NCBI RefSeq assembly: GCF_000969605.1 | Contig: NZ_JZUE01000022.1 | Span: 1 to 64,000, forward strand | From: Aquincola tertiaricarbonis | GTDB taxonomy: Bacteria; Pseudomonadota; Gammaproteobacteria; Burkholderiales; Burkholderiaceae_C | Direction of reading: 5' to 3' | DNA length: 64,000 nucleotides | Shown: positions 16,728 through 25,820 of the stretch, in pieces | How positions within the stretch are numbered: position 1 is the first letter of the stretch | How the letters are laid out: every line of letters starts with the position of its first letter | Translations under genes and position numbers: made by a program | Notes under the pieces: generated by a model | Databases searched by the model: none | Told to the model about the DNA's origin: nothing | The model's input: the letters and a program-made list of their open reading frames with translations, nothing else

Positions 16728-17986
16728 CCGATGACACCCTGCGCGCGCAGCGCGGCGATGTCCTCGGCCTCGTAGCCCAGTTCGGACAGGATGTCGTCGC
16801 TGTGCTGGCCCAGCAGCGGCGGCGCGGCGGGCACCTTCAGCGTGGCTTCGGCAAAACGCATCGGGCTGCCCACCTGCGGCACGTCCACGCCGGCCGGGTG
16901 CGGCACATGGCGCAGCAGGCCGCGCGCCACCACCTGCGGATCACGGAACACGTCGGCCACCGAGTTGATGGCGCCGCAGGGCACGCCGGCCGCATCCAGC
17001 GCCGCGATCAGCGCGCTGCGCTGCCAGGCGCCGAACAGCTCGCTCAACATCGGCGCCAGCACGCCGATGTGCCGCACCCGCTGCGCATTGGTGGCAAAGC
17101 GCTCGTCGGTCGCCCATTCTGCGCGGCCCAGCACCTGGCACAGCTTGTTGAACTGGCCGTCGTTGCCCACCACCAGGATCACGTCGCCATCGGCGCAGCC
17201 GAACACGTCCTGCGGCTGGATGTTGGGATGCGCATTGCCGTTGCGCTGCGGCACCTTGCCGGACACCAGGTAGTTCATCGCCTGGTTGGCCAGCGCGGCC
17301 ACCTGCACGTCCAGCATGCCGATGTCGATGGCATCGCCGCGGCCGGTGAGGTCGCGCCGCGACAGCGCCGCCAGCACCGCCACCGCCGCATACATGCCGG
17401 TCATCAGGTCGACGATGGGCACGCCCACCTTCTGCGGCCCGCCGCCCGGGCGGCCGTCGCGCTCGCCGGTCACGCTCATCAGGCCGCCCATGGCCTGGAT
17501 CAGGAAGTCGTAGGCCGGCTGGTCGCGCCGCGGGCCGGTCTGGCCGAAGCCGGTGACCGAGCAGTACACCAGGCGCGGGTTGATGGCCCGCAGCGAGGCT
17601 TCGTCCAGCCCGTAGCGGGCCAGCGTGCCGGCCTTGTAGTTCTCCAGCACGATGTCGCATTCCAGCGCCAGCTCGCGCACGATGCGCTGGCCTTCCGGCG
17701 TGTCCAGGCTGACGGTGATGGAGCGCTTGCCGCGGTTGACGGCCAGGTAGTAGCCGGCCTCCTTCGTGTCGCGGCCTTCGGCGTCCTTCAGGAAGGGCGG
17801 GCCCCAGCTGCGGGTGTCGTCGCCCGCGCCGGGGCGCTCGACCTTGATGACCTCGGCGCCCAGGTCGGCCAGGATCTGGCCGGCCCAGGGCGCGGCCAGG
17901 ATGCGGCTCAGGTCGAGCACCTTGACGTGCGACAGCGGGCCGCCGGCGGCGGACAGGGTGGCTTCAGCTTGACTAGACAAGTTCAT
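16724..17986 (-). CDS. CaiB/BaiF-type (family III) CoA-transferase
   Basis: A 420-residue family III CoA-transferase that moves CoA between carboxylic acids. Signatures include LDLSRILAAPWAGQILADLG, EVIKVERPGAGDDTR, NRGKRSITVSL and the catalytic-Asp region MLDVQVAALANQ. It starts 7 bp after the enoyl-CoA hydratase stop and ends in an ATGA overlap with a GST gene. The palindrome CTTGACTAGACAAG covers codons 2-6, an unusual place for an operator. The substrate is unknown. Confidence 0.92.
   Translation of the reverse strand: MNLSSQAEATLSAAGGPLSHVKVLDLSRILAAPWAGQILADLGAEVIKVERPGAGDDTRSWGPPFLKDAEGRDTKEAGYYLAVNRGKRSITVSLDTPEGQRIVRELALECDIVLENYKAGTLARYGLDEASLRAINPRLVYCSVTGFGQTGPRRDQPAYDFLIQAMGGLMSVTGERDGRPGGGPQKVGVPIVDLMTGMYAAVAVLAALSRRDLTGRGDAIDIGMLDVQVAALANQAMNYLVSGKVPQRNGNAHPNIQPQDVFGCADGDVILVVGNDGQFNKLCQVLGRAEWATDERFATNAQRVRHIGVLAPMLSELFGAWQRSALIAALDAAGVPCGAINSVADVFRDPQVVARGLLRHVPHPAGVDVPQVGSPMRFAEATLKVPAAPPLLGQHSDDILSELGYEAEDIAALRAQGVIG
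17969..17982. promoter_or_regulatory. Palindrome CTTGACTAGACAAG inside CoA-transferase start
   Basis: This 14-bp near-perfect palindrome matches the one at 1677 in 13 of 14 positions but lies within the first codons of the CoA-transferase gene. It may serve an internal promoter or be coincidental. The recurrence of CTTGNCTAGNCAAG in separate loci is the main support. Confidence 0.3.
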
Positions 17987-17993
17987 GCCCCGT

Positions 17994-18770
17994 TCAACGG
18001 CCCGTGAACACCGGCGCGCGCTTCTCGCGGAAGGCGGCCTGCGCCTCCCGGGCATCGTCGGTCTTGCCGATGGCCGCGGTCATGTCCTGCTCGTAGCGGT
18101 AGCCGTCGCGCAGGCTCATGTCCTCGATCACGTTCAGCGTGTGCTTGCCCATGCGGGTGCTCACCGGGCTCTTGCTGGCGATGGCCGAGGCGATCTCCAT
18201 CGCCGCGGCCATCAGCTCGGCCGGCGGCACGCAGGCTTCCACGATGCCCAGTCGGTACAGCTCGGGGCCGCCCACCCGCAGGCCGGTGAGCGCCATGCGC
18301 CGCAGCCGCGAATGGCTGAACAGGCGCATCGCATGCCGGGCGCCGCCCAGCAGGCCCACGTCCACCTCGGGCAGGCCCAGGCTGGCCGTCTCGCTGCAAA
18401 GCAGGATGTCGCTGGAAGCCGCCATCGCCAGGCCCGAGCCCAGCGCCGCGCCGTTGAGGGCGCACACCACCGGCTTGGCGCATTCGCGGATGGCATGGAA
18501 GCATTCGCGGGTGCGGCGCGAATGGGCCGGCAGGTCGCCCGGGCCCTTGATGACCTCGGCGCGGCCCTTCAGGTCGGCACCGGCGCAGAACACCTTGCCG
18601 GCGCCGGTGAGCACCACGGCGCGCACTTCGTCCAGCTCGCTGATGCGGTCCAGCGCCAGCGTGAGTTCGTCGTTGAGCGTGCGGGTCAGGGCATTGACCG
18701 GCGGCGCATCCATCGTGAGGGTGGCCACGTGTGCCTCGATGTGCACATGCAGCTGGGTCAGGTCGTTCAT
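17994..18770 (-). CDS. Enoyl-CoA hydratase/isomerase family protein
   Basis: A 258-residue crotonase-fold enzyme. The oxyanion-hole segments are FCAGADLKGR and NGAALGSGLAMAASSD, and the active-site region LGLPEVDVGLLGGA keeps one Glu. Such enzymes hydrate or isomerise enoyl-CoA esters in fatty or aromatic acid breakdown. It is the first gene of the operon with CoA-transferase and GST. A GCATAGC-like site lies about 80 bp upstream. Confidence 0.9.
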   Translation of the reverse strand: MNDLTQLHVHIEAHVATLTMDAPPVNALTRTLNDELTLALDRISELDEVRAVVLTGAGKVFCAGADLKGRAEVIKGPGDLPAHSRRTRECFHAIRECAKPVVCALNGAALGSGLAMAASSDILLCSETASLGLPEVDVGLLGGARHAMRLFSHSRLRRMALTGLRVGGPELYRLGIVEACVPPAELMAAAMEIASAIASKSPVSTRMGKHTLNVIEDMSLRDGYRYEQDMTAAIGKTDDAREAQAAFREKRAPVFTGR

Positions 18771-18848
18771 CGGGGGCTGTCTCCGCGGCTCGGGCGAGCC
18801 ATGCGGGCAGCTTAGACAGGCGGGCCGCCGCGGCCCATCCCCGCCGCG

Positions 18849-18863
18849 GCAGAGCTGTTATGC
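18849..18863. promoter_or_regulatory. Degenerate GCATAGC palindrome upstream of hydratase operon
   Basis: GCAGAGCTGTTATGC matches the perfect palindrome at 3849 in 13 of 15 positions (reverse complement). It lies about 80 bp upstream of the enoyl-CoA hydratase start, where an activator would bind, and at the very edge of the IS110 remnant. Confidence 0.35.
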
Positions 18864-18879
18864 GCTTTGCGGCAGCGCT

Positions 18880-19330
18880 GATCTACTGGGCTGCCCGCCG
18901 GGAACATGCCAGCGACGAGGAGATGGCCCGCAGCCTGCAGGGCATCTGGCGCCCCGAGCACCTGTTCCCGTCGCGCAAGGGGCTCTATGCGTCCGACTTT
19001 GGGTGAGCGGCGAGACCGAGCGCTGCGCGAACCGGGCGGCGCAGGCGCTGCGGCACTACTCACCAGCCAGTCGGCGCTGGGTACGTACTTCCGCCGCCGG
19101 TACGCGCACATGGACAAAACCAAGGCCGTGACAGCGGCTGCGCACAAGCTGGCGCGGCTGATCTGCAGCATGCTGACCAAGGGCGAGGAAGATGCCGATC
19201 AAGGCCAGGCCTACGACGAAAAACGCTACCGGCAGCGCGAGCTCAACAACCTCAACAAGCGCGCGCAGCAGTTGGGCATGACGCTGTTGCCAACCGCGCC
19301 TGCGGCGCAGGCGGCTTTAAGAATCCGTTG
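18880..19330 (+). pseudogene. Decayed IS110-family transposase
   Basis: Two fragments in different frames resemble IS110/IS1111 transposases. The first (about 18894-19006) reads GIWRPEHLFPSRKGLYASDF and stops. The second (about 19060-19320) carries TSQSALGTYFRRRYAHMDK, KAVTAAAHKLARLICSMLTK and RYRQRELNNLNKRAQQLGM, the C-terminal helices of the transposase. The DEDD N-terminal domain and most of the middle are missing, so it is inactive. It marks the left border of the lower-GC island. Confidence 0.7.
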
Positions 19331-19338
19331 CGTGTCAA

Positions 19339-21132
19339 TCACTTATGGTGGGATTCTTGAGAGACGGCGTTCGGCGCTGCCGGTACGTCTTGGCCACTTG
19401 CAACAGCACTTAGGAATGCAAACAGTTCGCTGGCCACCTCGTTCGCGCGCAGTGAGCGAGCAACCAACGCTACGTTCAGAGAGACGCCAAAAGTCTCCTG
19501 AGACCAGCGCGCTACCTGCGTAAAGACGATCTTGCCGGGTGCGAGAGCTAGCTTTCCATCAGGCCTGGCCCAAAGCGGCAGCACAAGGTTCCGAGCAGCC
19601 TGATTGGCGGCCGCAATACCCGATGCTCTGTCATCCAGGAAGAACTCGTTAGCGAAGTTGTCAATCACCGAGTCTTTCTGACCTTCAAGCAGAGCCGCGA
19701 GTTTCGCTTCAACCTCTTCCAGTGTTGGTGCAGCTGACCCCTTCGGGATGCGCGCGGAGATGACGCGCTGCAAAGCAGACGGAACCAGTATGTAGTTCTC
19801 GATCTCCTTGCGATTCCAGATATGTAGCTTGATCCCGATTTCGCTCGCTTGATCGTAGCGCCTCGATTTCTGTGCTGGGGTGTGAAAATCTGAGTCGAGT
19901 ACACAGTACACGGCAATGTTCTGCCCGCCCGAGTTCCGTAGAAGCATGGAAGAGCCAACTGCCTTCTGCCAGCCGTTCCATCCGCCGATTGCCATGTATG
20001 GGACCGCTGTGAGCCCATCTTGATCGTTTGAAAATAGCACGTCGAAGATGTCGGCAAGCAGCCGGAAGTCGTTCCCCTCAACGAAAAGGCTTCTCCGGGT
20101 GTGCCAAAGCCTTGCAAGCTGAAGGTTGTGGGCACTGCCGATTCTGTCTAGAACCTGTTGAGCCGCAGGAAACGAGGCCGCGAAGGTTGACGTGGGGTGC
20201 TGCCGGTCGAGCACGAGGATTTGTTCAGGATTGACCTCAGACATGATCTCAACTGAGTGCGTTGTCAGGATCACTTGTGGTCGATGTTGCCGGAGGTAGC
20301 GAATCAGGCGCCGCTGCAAGTCGGGGTGCATGTAGACATCTGGCTCATCGAGGATGACGGTCGCGTCCGACTCGATTCGCGCGAGGAACCACATCGTTTG
20401 CAGCCACATCTGGAGCCCATGGCCCATCGCTGACAGTTCGGCCACGTAGTCGTCGTTGCGAACAAGAAGCGCGAGGTCTTCTCCCTGCTTGCCCCCTTCG
20501 CCGATCAGCTCCAAGACTTGGAGCCCATGCCACGTGTCGGCTGCTAAGCGGCGAAACGCGTCCGCGCGATCCTGCACCAGATTGATTTGGTTCCGGAAGT
20601 GCCGTGGAGCGAGCGCAGAAGACAGATTGCGTCGGACGTACTCCGCACCAAGAATCTCTTCTTTGCGTTCGACAGGCGCTACCTGCGGCATGATCTCCAC
20701 GCGGGGTAGCCCAACCTCGCGGGCGCGGGCTCGGTCCTTAACCACCGCTCCGTTTCGATCAAGCAGGGCGGCGTGCAGCTTTCCGGCTGGCCCCAGGTAG
20801 ATGCGGAGCATCGCGCCAGAGACGAACGTTGCTTCGATGATTGCCGGAGGGTCTTGGTCCCGGTGGAAGAGGTTCTCGGTGTTGAACTCCATCCCTTCAA
20901 TGGATGGAGCGATTCCCAGCTCTCGAAGCGGCACTTTGACATTGCCCCAGTTCACCGGCGGCTTAATCGCGAGAGTAAAGAAGCGAGCGGACGCGATTGA
21001 CACTAGCCGGAGAGCGTCCACGAGTGTCGACTTTCCAGCGTTGTTCTTTCCGACGACTACAGTGCAGTCCCGAATCGGCAAAACGTGGTCGTCGAAGCAG
21101 CGAAAGTTTTGGAGGCGGATCTGCGCGAGCAT
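19339..21132 (-). CDS. OLD-like ATP-binding/Toprim protein
   Basis: A 597-residue protein. The N-terminal AAA/ABC-type ATPase has Walker A GKNNAGKST (residues 28-36), signature-like ELSAMGHGLQMW, Walker B VILDEPDVYMHPD and the H-loop TTHS. From about residue 340 a Toprim-like segment follows (SLFVEGNDF, YCVLDSDFHT). This layout is that of OLD-family nucleases, known from phage defense (P2 OLD, GajA), but the gene lacks a UvrD-like partner. Base composition is much lower in GC than the flanks, consistent with horizontal transfer. Defense is inferred, not shown. Confidence 0.75.
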   Translation of the reverse strand: MLAQIRLQNFRCFDDHVLPIRDCTVVVGKNNAGKSTLVDALRLVSIASARFFTLAIKPPVNWGNVKVPLRELGIAPSIEGMEFNTENLFHRDQDPPAIIEATFVSGAMLRIYLGPAGKLHAALLDRNGAVVKDRARAREVGLPRVEIMPQVAPVERKEEILGAEYVRRNLSSALAPRHFRNQINLVQDRADAFRRLAADTWHGLQVLELIGEGGKQGEDLALLVRNDDYVAELSAMGHGLQMWLQTMWFLARIESDATVILDEPDVYMHPDLQRRLIRYLRQHRPQVILTTHSVEIMSEVNPEQILVLDRQHPTSTFAASFPAAQQVLDRIGSAHNLQLARLWHTRRSLFVEGNDFRLLADIFDVLFSNDQDGLTAVPYMAIGGWNGWQKAVGSSMLLRNSGGQNIAVYCVLDSDFHTPAQKSRRYDQASEIGIKLHIWNRKEIENYILVPSALQRVISARIPKGSAAPTLEEVEAKLAALLEGQKDSVIDNFANEFFLDDRASGIAAANQAARNLVLPLWARPDGKLALAPGKIVFTQVARWSQETFGVSLNVALVARSLRANEVASELFAFLSAVASGQDVPAAPNAVSQESHHK

Positions 21133-21651
21133 GAGTCGTGTTTGTGCCGTCTATCGTCGAAGTTCAGCGGGCGCCGAAGGCGGCCTCTGCAATGACCGGT
21201 TGGACGAAGCCGCTACGCGGAGCAACTCCGAAGGGACTGCCCGCGAAGGGCCGATTGCTCCGCTGAATTGTCCCGGAATGTCGCCGCTCACGCGATCCAT
21301 TCTGATGTGTGAGACCGAGCAACTCAGCGAGGACATTCCATCATCATGGCGGTGCCGATCGACAAAGGGCTTCAGGACTCGATGCGGCGGTCGAGCGAAG
21401 CAAAGATGGCACCGTAGGTCAGACCGGCGGCAGGCAAGCTCGATAACTCGCAAGTTCCTAAGGCACGTTGAGCGAATGTAGCCCTGCCGAGCGGTTCGTG
21501 TCTGGAACCTCGGCCAAAGCGCCGGAAAAAGCCCACCTGTAGATGTGCAGTCTGCTCCTTGTCAAGGTTGTCATCCGCGCTGCGCCTTCGATTCGAAACC
21601 GGTTCGAAATCAATTCACACCGTTGTCCGAGTGGGGAGTCCCTGCAGAAGC
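21133..21651. other. 519-bp non-coding spacer of the island
   Basis: No open frame here looks like a protein. The minus-strand sequence holds GCTCAAC (at 21467-21473), which fits the RYYYAAC core pattern of integron attC sites, and a hairpin GATTTCGAACCGGTTTCGAA around 21588-21609. I could not fold these into a complete attC. The lower GC content continues from the ATPase gene. Confidence 0.4.
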
Positions 21652-22508
21652 GTTAGGCACCACCGCTCGCCTTGATGAAGGCTTCAACGGTTTCGACGAC
21701 CGTTCTTGCCTTAAAGACAAGTCCAAGATCGATCATTTCTTGTTGTTCGGTCATTGGCCGTGTTTGTGTAGGCACTGGCACGGCAATGATTTGGTTGAGC
21801 TGCGTACGAAAGAACACTGCCGTGACAACTCCCACGAAGAGCACGCGCGATCCGATTATGGAGTTGCCTCTTTTGTCGGTGATCATGCCTTGGTTAAGCA
21901 CAAAGACTGGACTACCACTCGACCCGCCAAAGACTGATGCGTCGATCACGAATCGTGGGGTTCCTTCGAAGTCGATGGACATCGGAGAAGCGGTAGTCCC
22001 TCGGCGAGCAACCGGGAGAAGGTTCCTGCTGTCCCAAATGCCATTTGGATAGCCAATGAAAGTCACTGATTCAATGGCGTCAAACTGCTCTTCTTGCTCC
22101 TTTGTTGGCAGCATACCCGAGTCAATAAATCTGTAGAAGAGATCGACGCTATTGTTCAGCTTAATGTGGGATTCAAGCGGCAAGAACGGTGTGATCGCGA
22201 TGTCCACATTCGGCGATGGGTGGCCAAACCAGAAGTTCGCCCAGTTTTCCACATCCAACCGAAAGCCCGTCCCCAAGTTCGGCTCGTCACCCTTTCGTTG
22301 ATGAAAAGTGAGCGACCCACGTTGCATTCCATTGACGACATGCTTATTAGTGACCACGAATGGGGCGTGCTTGTCATCTCCAAGCTTGTAGACGAAAAGA
22401 AAGCCAGTGCCGGATCCCTGGGCACCATTAGAGGCGACGGTGTCTATGCGAACGGTCGTGAAAAACAGGTTCTCTGCGAGCGAGTCGACTTTCATCGTGG
22501 TGCCTAAC
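21652..22508 (-). mobile_element. Cassette-like unit with 12-bp terminal inverted repeats
   Basis: GTTAGGCACCAC (21652-21663) and GTGGTGCCTAAC (22497-22508) are perfect inverted repeats that bracket the protease gene exactly. Read on the minus strand the unit begins GTTAGGC six bases before the ATG and ends with GCCTAAC, in which TAA is the stop codon. GTTRRRY and RYYYAAC are the integron recombination core sites, and a stop codon inside the attC core is common in gene cassettes. No complete attC, attI or integrase gene is seen. Confidence 0.5.
21653..22495 (-). CDS. Trypsin-like serine protease
   Basis: A 280-residue trypsin_2-type protease with no clear signal peptide, so probably cytoplasmic. 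The triad is visible: His in FVVTNKHVV, Asp in NVDIAITPF and Ser in GGSSGSPVFVLN. The ATG giving MKVDSLAENLFFTTVRID was chosen; a longer frame starting 20 codons upstream would run through the cassette-like boundary. It is AT-richer than the genome and lies in the island behind the OLD-like ATPase on the same strand. Proteases of this type occur as effectors in some defense systems; here that is speculation. Confidence 0.8.
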   Translation of the reverse strand: MKVDSLAENLFFTTVRIDTVASNGAQGSGTGFLFVYKLGDDKHAPFVVTNKHVVNGMQRGSLTFHQRKGDEPNLGTGFRLDVENWANFWFGHPSPNVDIAITPFLPLESHIKLNNSVDLFYRFIDSGMLPTKEQEEQFDAIESVTFIGYPNGIWDSRNLLPVARRGTTASPMSIDFEGTPRFVIDASVFGGSSGSPVFVLNQGMITDKRGNSIIGSRVLFVGVVTAVFFRTQLNQIIAVPVPTQTRPMTEQQEMIDLGLVFKARTVVETVEAFIKASGGA

Positions 22509-22806
22509 TTGATCTGGAGCGCAAAGTGCTCCGCGCAATCGTATACGCCCCACATTCCGTCAGGCGTATCCGGCTACGCCTGTAGGCGACGTCTGTTGCA
22601 TGGCAGACGCCGCAGCGGACGATGCCGCCGCCAAATCGGGTTGATCCGCCGCCTCACTCGCCCGCAAGACAGGCACGGCAGCAGCAGCGGCGCGGATGGC
22701 GCCCTGCCAGTCTCACCTGCCCCGCTCGCGCTGCCGCACGTGTGCGCACCGGGTGCGCAGCATCACACCGACGCAGCCACCGCCGCTGAGTTTGCTGCGT
22801 TGGGCG
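22496..22806. other. Gap between island and pufC, with hairpins
   Basis: No gene is evident. Two inverted repeats are visible: AGGCGTA/TACGCCT around 22562-22581 and GTCTG/CAGAC arms around 22599-22613. Either could belong to a degenerate attC or end puf transcription. GC content rises from the island value to the PGC value across this stretch, placing the island boundary here. Confidence 0.4.
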
Positions 22807-23919
22807 TCAGCGCGCAGCCTCCGGCACCGGCGCGGCGCCCCCCATCAGCGCCGCCAGGCGACGCAGGCTGCCCTGCCCGTCGTCCGGCATGGCCGACGAC
22901 AGCGCGGCCGACGCCGCGGCCGGCGGCGCCATCAGCGCGGGGTAGTCCTTCATCATCTGCGCGCCGTACAGCGGCTTGTAGGCGCCCTGGTGGCAGGTGG
23001 CGCAGTTGACCTTGGCCACGTCGCGGTTGGGGCCCAGGCGCTCCAGCGGAAACACGTCGGTCAGCGGCTCCAGGTACGAGACGTTGAGGTCGCGCACCAG
23101 GCGGATGCCGTAGTACGAGGTGACCCGCTGCGGCGAGCTCTGGTCCCACTGTGCGAAGGAGCGCGAGTTGTGGCAGAAGGTGCAGTTGACGCCCAGCGAC
23201 TGGCTCATGTGCATCATCAGGCCGTAGGTCCACTCGGCCTGCTTGGTGCTTTGGCGGTTGCCATGCGGCAGCGCCTCGGTGCCGATGACGCGGATGTTCT
23301 CCGCATGCTGCAGGAAGGGCGAGAACGGATCGTTGGGCAGCGAGGCATAGGCCGCCGTCTGCGCCGGCGCGTTCTGCCCCGCCTTGTTGCCCACCAGGCT
23401 GCGGGTGGCGGGCGAGCCCAGCGGCTCGAACCAGCTGTTGGTGGGCACCGGGTTGCCCCGGTGGCAGGTGTAGCAGGTGACGCCGGTGCCGGCCACGTGG
23501 TTCTTCCAGTCGGTGTTGATGTGCTGCGTCATCTGCAGCATGCGCCGCGCCACCACCTTGGTGTAGACCGAGTCGTCGGCCAGGTTGGCCGGGTTGTGGC
23601 AGTACACGCAGCCCTGGTCGGGGGACACCCACTGCGTCATCGCCGTCATGGTGCGGGTGAACTCGCCCACGCTCAGGTCGCCCAGCACCTTCACGTTCTG
23701 GAACACCTGCGAGGCCTTCGGGCCGTCGGGCGAAGCCGGCGGCAAGGCCTCCGGCGCGGTGTTCACCGCGGCCTGCTTGGCCAGCAGCCGCGGGTTGTAG
23801 ACCTGCTCCATGCCGGCGCCGCGGTAGCCGGTCTGCACCGTCTCCACCGGCGGGCGCTCGCAGCCGGCCAGCAGCAGCGCCGCGGCGGCCGCCAACAAGG
23901 GGTATGTGGTGCGCTTCAT
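22807..23919 (-). CDS. pufC: Photosynthetic reaction center tetraheme cytochrome c subunit
   Basis: A 370-residue lipoprotein (LLAGC, Cys20) exposed to the periplasm and bound to the reaction center. Four heme-attachment motifs are present: CVYCH (104-108), CYTCH (149-153), CTFCH (246-250) and CATCH (306-310). It re-reduces the oxidised special pair using electrons from soluble carriers, likely the HiPIP encoded at 54906. An Ala-rich C-terminal tail of about 40 residues follows. Its start overlaps pufM (ATGA). It is the last gene of the superoperon. Confidence 0.98.
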   Translation of the reverse strand: MKRTTYPLLAAAAALLLAGCERPPVETVQTGYRGAGMEQVYNPRLLAKQAAVNTAPEALPPASPDGPKASQVFQNVKVLGDLSVGEFTRTMTAMTQWVSPDQGCVYCHNPANLADDSVYTKVVARRMLQMTQHINTDWKNHVAGTGVTCYTCHRGNPVPTNSWFEPLGSPATRSLVGNKAGQNAPAQTAAYASLPNDPFSPFLQHAENIRVIGTEALPHGNRQSTKQAEWTYGLMMHMSQSLGVNCTFCHNSRSFAQWDQSSPQRVTSYYGIRLVRDLNVSYLEPLTDVFPLERLGPNRDVAKVNCATCHQGAYKPLYGAQMMKDYPALMAPPAAASAALSSAMPDDGQGSLRRLAALMGGAAPVPEAAR

Positions 23920-24893
23920 GGCTTGACCCCTTGCAGCAGCGCCGGATCGGTCACCGGTGCGAAGACTTGCGGATACACCGGCGCCACGCCGTGCTTGACC
24001 GCCCACAGGAACCAGTTGTCCACCACCGTGCCGGTGAGCAGGATGCCGATGCCGCCCGTGAGCGGGCACAGCACCGCGAACCACCAGGCCCAGCGGTGGA
24101 TGGATTCCATCGTCGCGTTGAAGCCCATGGTCCAGCGCCAGAACAGCGCCGCACGTTCGGTGGCGGTGCCGCGGTCGGTGATCTGCTCGATCTCGCGCTC
24201 GCCCCCGAAGCGGCTGACCGCCAGGATGGTGGCGCCGTGCATCGCGAACAGCAGCGTGGCCCCGTACAGGAACACGATGGACAGCATGTGGAACGGGTTG
24301 TAGAACAGGTTGCCGTAGCGCAGCGAGAAGGCCGCCGTCCAGTCCAGGTGCGGAAACAGCCCGAAGGGCACCGCCTCGCCGAACGAGCCCATCAGCACCG
24401 GCCGGATGATGCCCAGCACCAGCATCAGCCAGATGGCCGCCGCAAAGGCCCAGGCCACGTGCGTGCCCATCCCCAGCGCGCGCGCCCTGCGGTACATGCG
24501 GGCCCACCACAGCAGCACCGAGGTGGTCATGCACAGGCCGGCCAGCAGCCACCAGCCGCCTTCGTTGAGCGGCGGCAGCGTCAGGCCGTAGGCCGGTGGC
24601 GGCGGCTCCAGCGCCAGCCAGGGCAGCTGGCGCACGAACTGGATCGGGTCCCAGCCGACGCTGGCCCACATGTTCAGCCCGATGATCTCGAAGGCCGCGA
24701 AGCCGAAGATCAGCGAGGCGATGCCCAGCCAGCCCAGGTAGATGGGCCCGACCTGCGCATCGCCCAGCTTGCCCAGCCAGTGCGAATGGGTGGCGCCGCT
24801 GTCGCGTTCATGGTCGTCGCGGCCCAGCGAGATGCCGGGATAGGCGGCGCCGGCCACCTGCACGCGGGTGAAGAGGTTCTGGTACTCGGCCAT
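23916..24893 (-). CDS. pufM: Reaction center M subunit
   Basis: The 325-residue M subunit holds half of the special pair, accessory pigments and the QA site. It starts [20 protein letters not shown], as in other purple bacteria, and contains the helix-rich core with [20 protein letters not shown] (special-pair His region) and [20 protein letters not shown] near the QA/iron site. A GTG one codon upstream is not needed. The stop overlaps pufC. Confidence 0.98.
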   Translation of the reverse strand: MAEYQNLFTRVQVAGAAYPGISLGRDDHERDSGATHSHWLGKLGDAQVGPIYLGWLGIASLIFGFAAFEIIGLNMWASVGWDPIQFVRQLPWLALEPPPPAYGLTLPPLNEGGWWLLAGLCMTTSVLLWWARMYRRARALGMGTHVAWAFAAAIWLMLVLGIIRPVLMGSFGEAVPFGLFPHLDWTAAFSLRYGNLFYNPFHMLSIVFLYGATLLFAMHGATILAVSRFGGEREIEQITDRGTATERAALFWRWTMGFNATMESIHRWAWWFAVLCPLTGGIGILLTGTVVDNWFLWAVKHGVAPVYPQVFAPVTDPALLQGVKP

Positions 24894-24905
24894 CACGGGT
24901 CTCCT

Positions 24906-25730
24906 TCAACGCCACACCGGCAGGTTGAGCCACCAGGTCCACCACTCGGGCCAGCCGCGGGTCCAGAAGGGCCCGCTGATGACGATGCACACCGCGCTCC
25001 AGAAGCCCGCCGACAGCGCCAGGAACAGGCCCAGCCGGTGGATGCCCAGCGTGCCGATGGAGTAGCCGATGGCATCGCGGAAGAAGGTGTTCTCGTGCTC
25101 GGCCGTCTTCACCTTCTCGCCCTTGGCAGGGCAGGTGGACGACAGGATGAGCGCCCCGTGCAGCGACAGTGCGAAGGTGGTGGCGAAGAAGAAGCTCACC
25201 GCCAGCATGTGCGCCGGGTTGTAGTGGAAGTGCAGGTACTGGTAGCCGGTGTTGGACACCCAGTCCAGGTGGCTGATGATCCCGTACGGGAAGCCGTGGC
25301 CCCAGGCGCCCAGCAGCACCGGCCGCACCACCACCAGCGACAGGTAGGCCAGGATGGCGAAGCCGAAGGCCACCGGCACGTGGTAGCCGATGCCCAGCTT
25401 GCGGCAGATTTCCACCTCGCGCAGCGCCCAGGACACGAAGGCACCGATGGCACACACGGTGATGAGCTGCCACAGGCCGCCCTCCATCAGCGGGGCCATG
25501 CCCAGGCCGTAGCGCAGGTCGGGCGGCGCGATGCTGATCTGCCAGAGGTTCCAGGTCGGCCCCTGCGAGGCGCCCCAGATGATGAGCAGCGTGCCCACCA
25601 GCGAGAAGAACGCGGTGGTGACGCCGAAGAAGCCGACCCAGAACGGGCCGACCCAGAAGTCGAACAGGTCGCCGCCGATCAGCGTGCCACCGCGCACGCG
25701 GTACTTTCTTTCGAAGCTCAGCATGGCCAT
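24906..25730 (-). CDS. pufL: Reaction center L subunit
   Basis: The 274-residue L subunit forms the other half of the reaction center and binds QB. The start [20 protein letters not shown] and the core [20 protein letters not shown] are characteristic. [20 protein letters not shown] lies by the QB site. Five membrane helices are apparent. It is separated from pufM by 12 bp and from pufA by a 90-bp spacer with a strong hairpin. Confidence 0.98.
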   Translation of the reverse strand: MAMLSFERKYRVRGGTLIGGDLFDFWVGPFWVGFFGVTTAFFSLVGTLLIIWGASQGPTWNLWQISIAPPDLRYGLGMAPLMEGGLWQLITVCAIGAFVSWALREVEICRKLGIGYHVPVAFGFAILAYLSLVVVRPVLLGAWGHGFPYGIISHLDWVSNTGYQYLHFHYNPAHMLAVSFFFATTFALSLHGALILSSTCPAKGEKVKTAEHENTFFRDAIGYSIGTLGIHRLGLFLALSAGFWSAVCIVISGPFWTRGWPEWWTWWLNLPVWR

Positions 25731-25771
25731 GGGGGCACCCTCTTTCTCGTTCGACGGCGGGAAGCCGGGGT

Positions 25772-25798
25772 GCAGGCGCGCCGGGAGGCGGCGCCTGC
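25772..25798 (-). promoter_or_regulatory. Intercistronic hairpin between pufA and pufL
   Basis: GCAGGCGC and GCGCCTGC form an 8-bp perfect stem around an 11-nt loop (25772-25779 with 25791-25798), 22 bp after the pufA stop. No T run follows. In purple bacteria a hairpin at this place slows 3' decay of the pufBA segment and gives excess LH1 over reaction-center mRNA; the same role is inferred here. Confidence 0.7.
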
Positions 25799-25820
25799 GG
25801 TCGTGCGCTGTGCGGCGCCG

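Noticed and set aside
21151-21453. 100-codon minus-strand frame in the island spacer
   Set aside because: There is no ribosome site, the residue pattern looks random, and it holds no recognisable domain.
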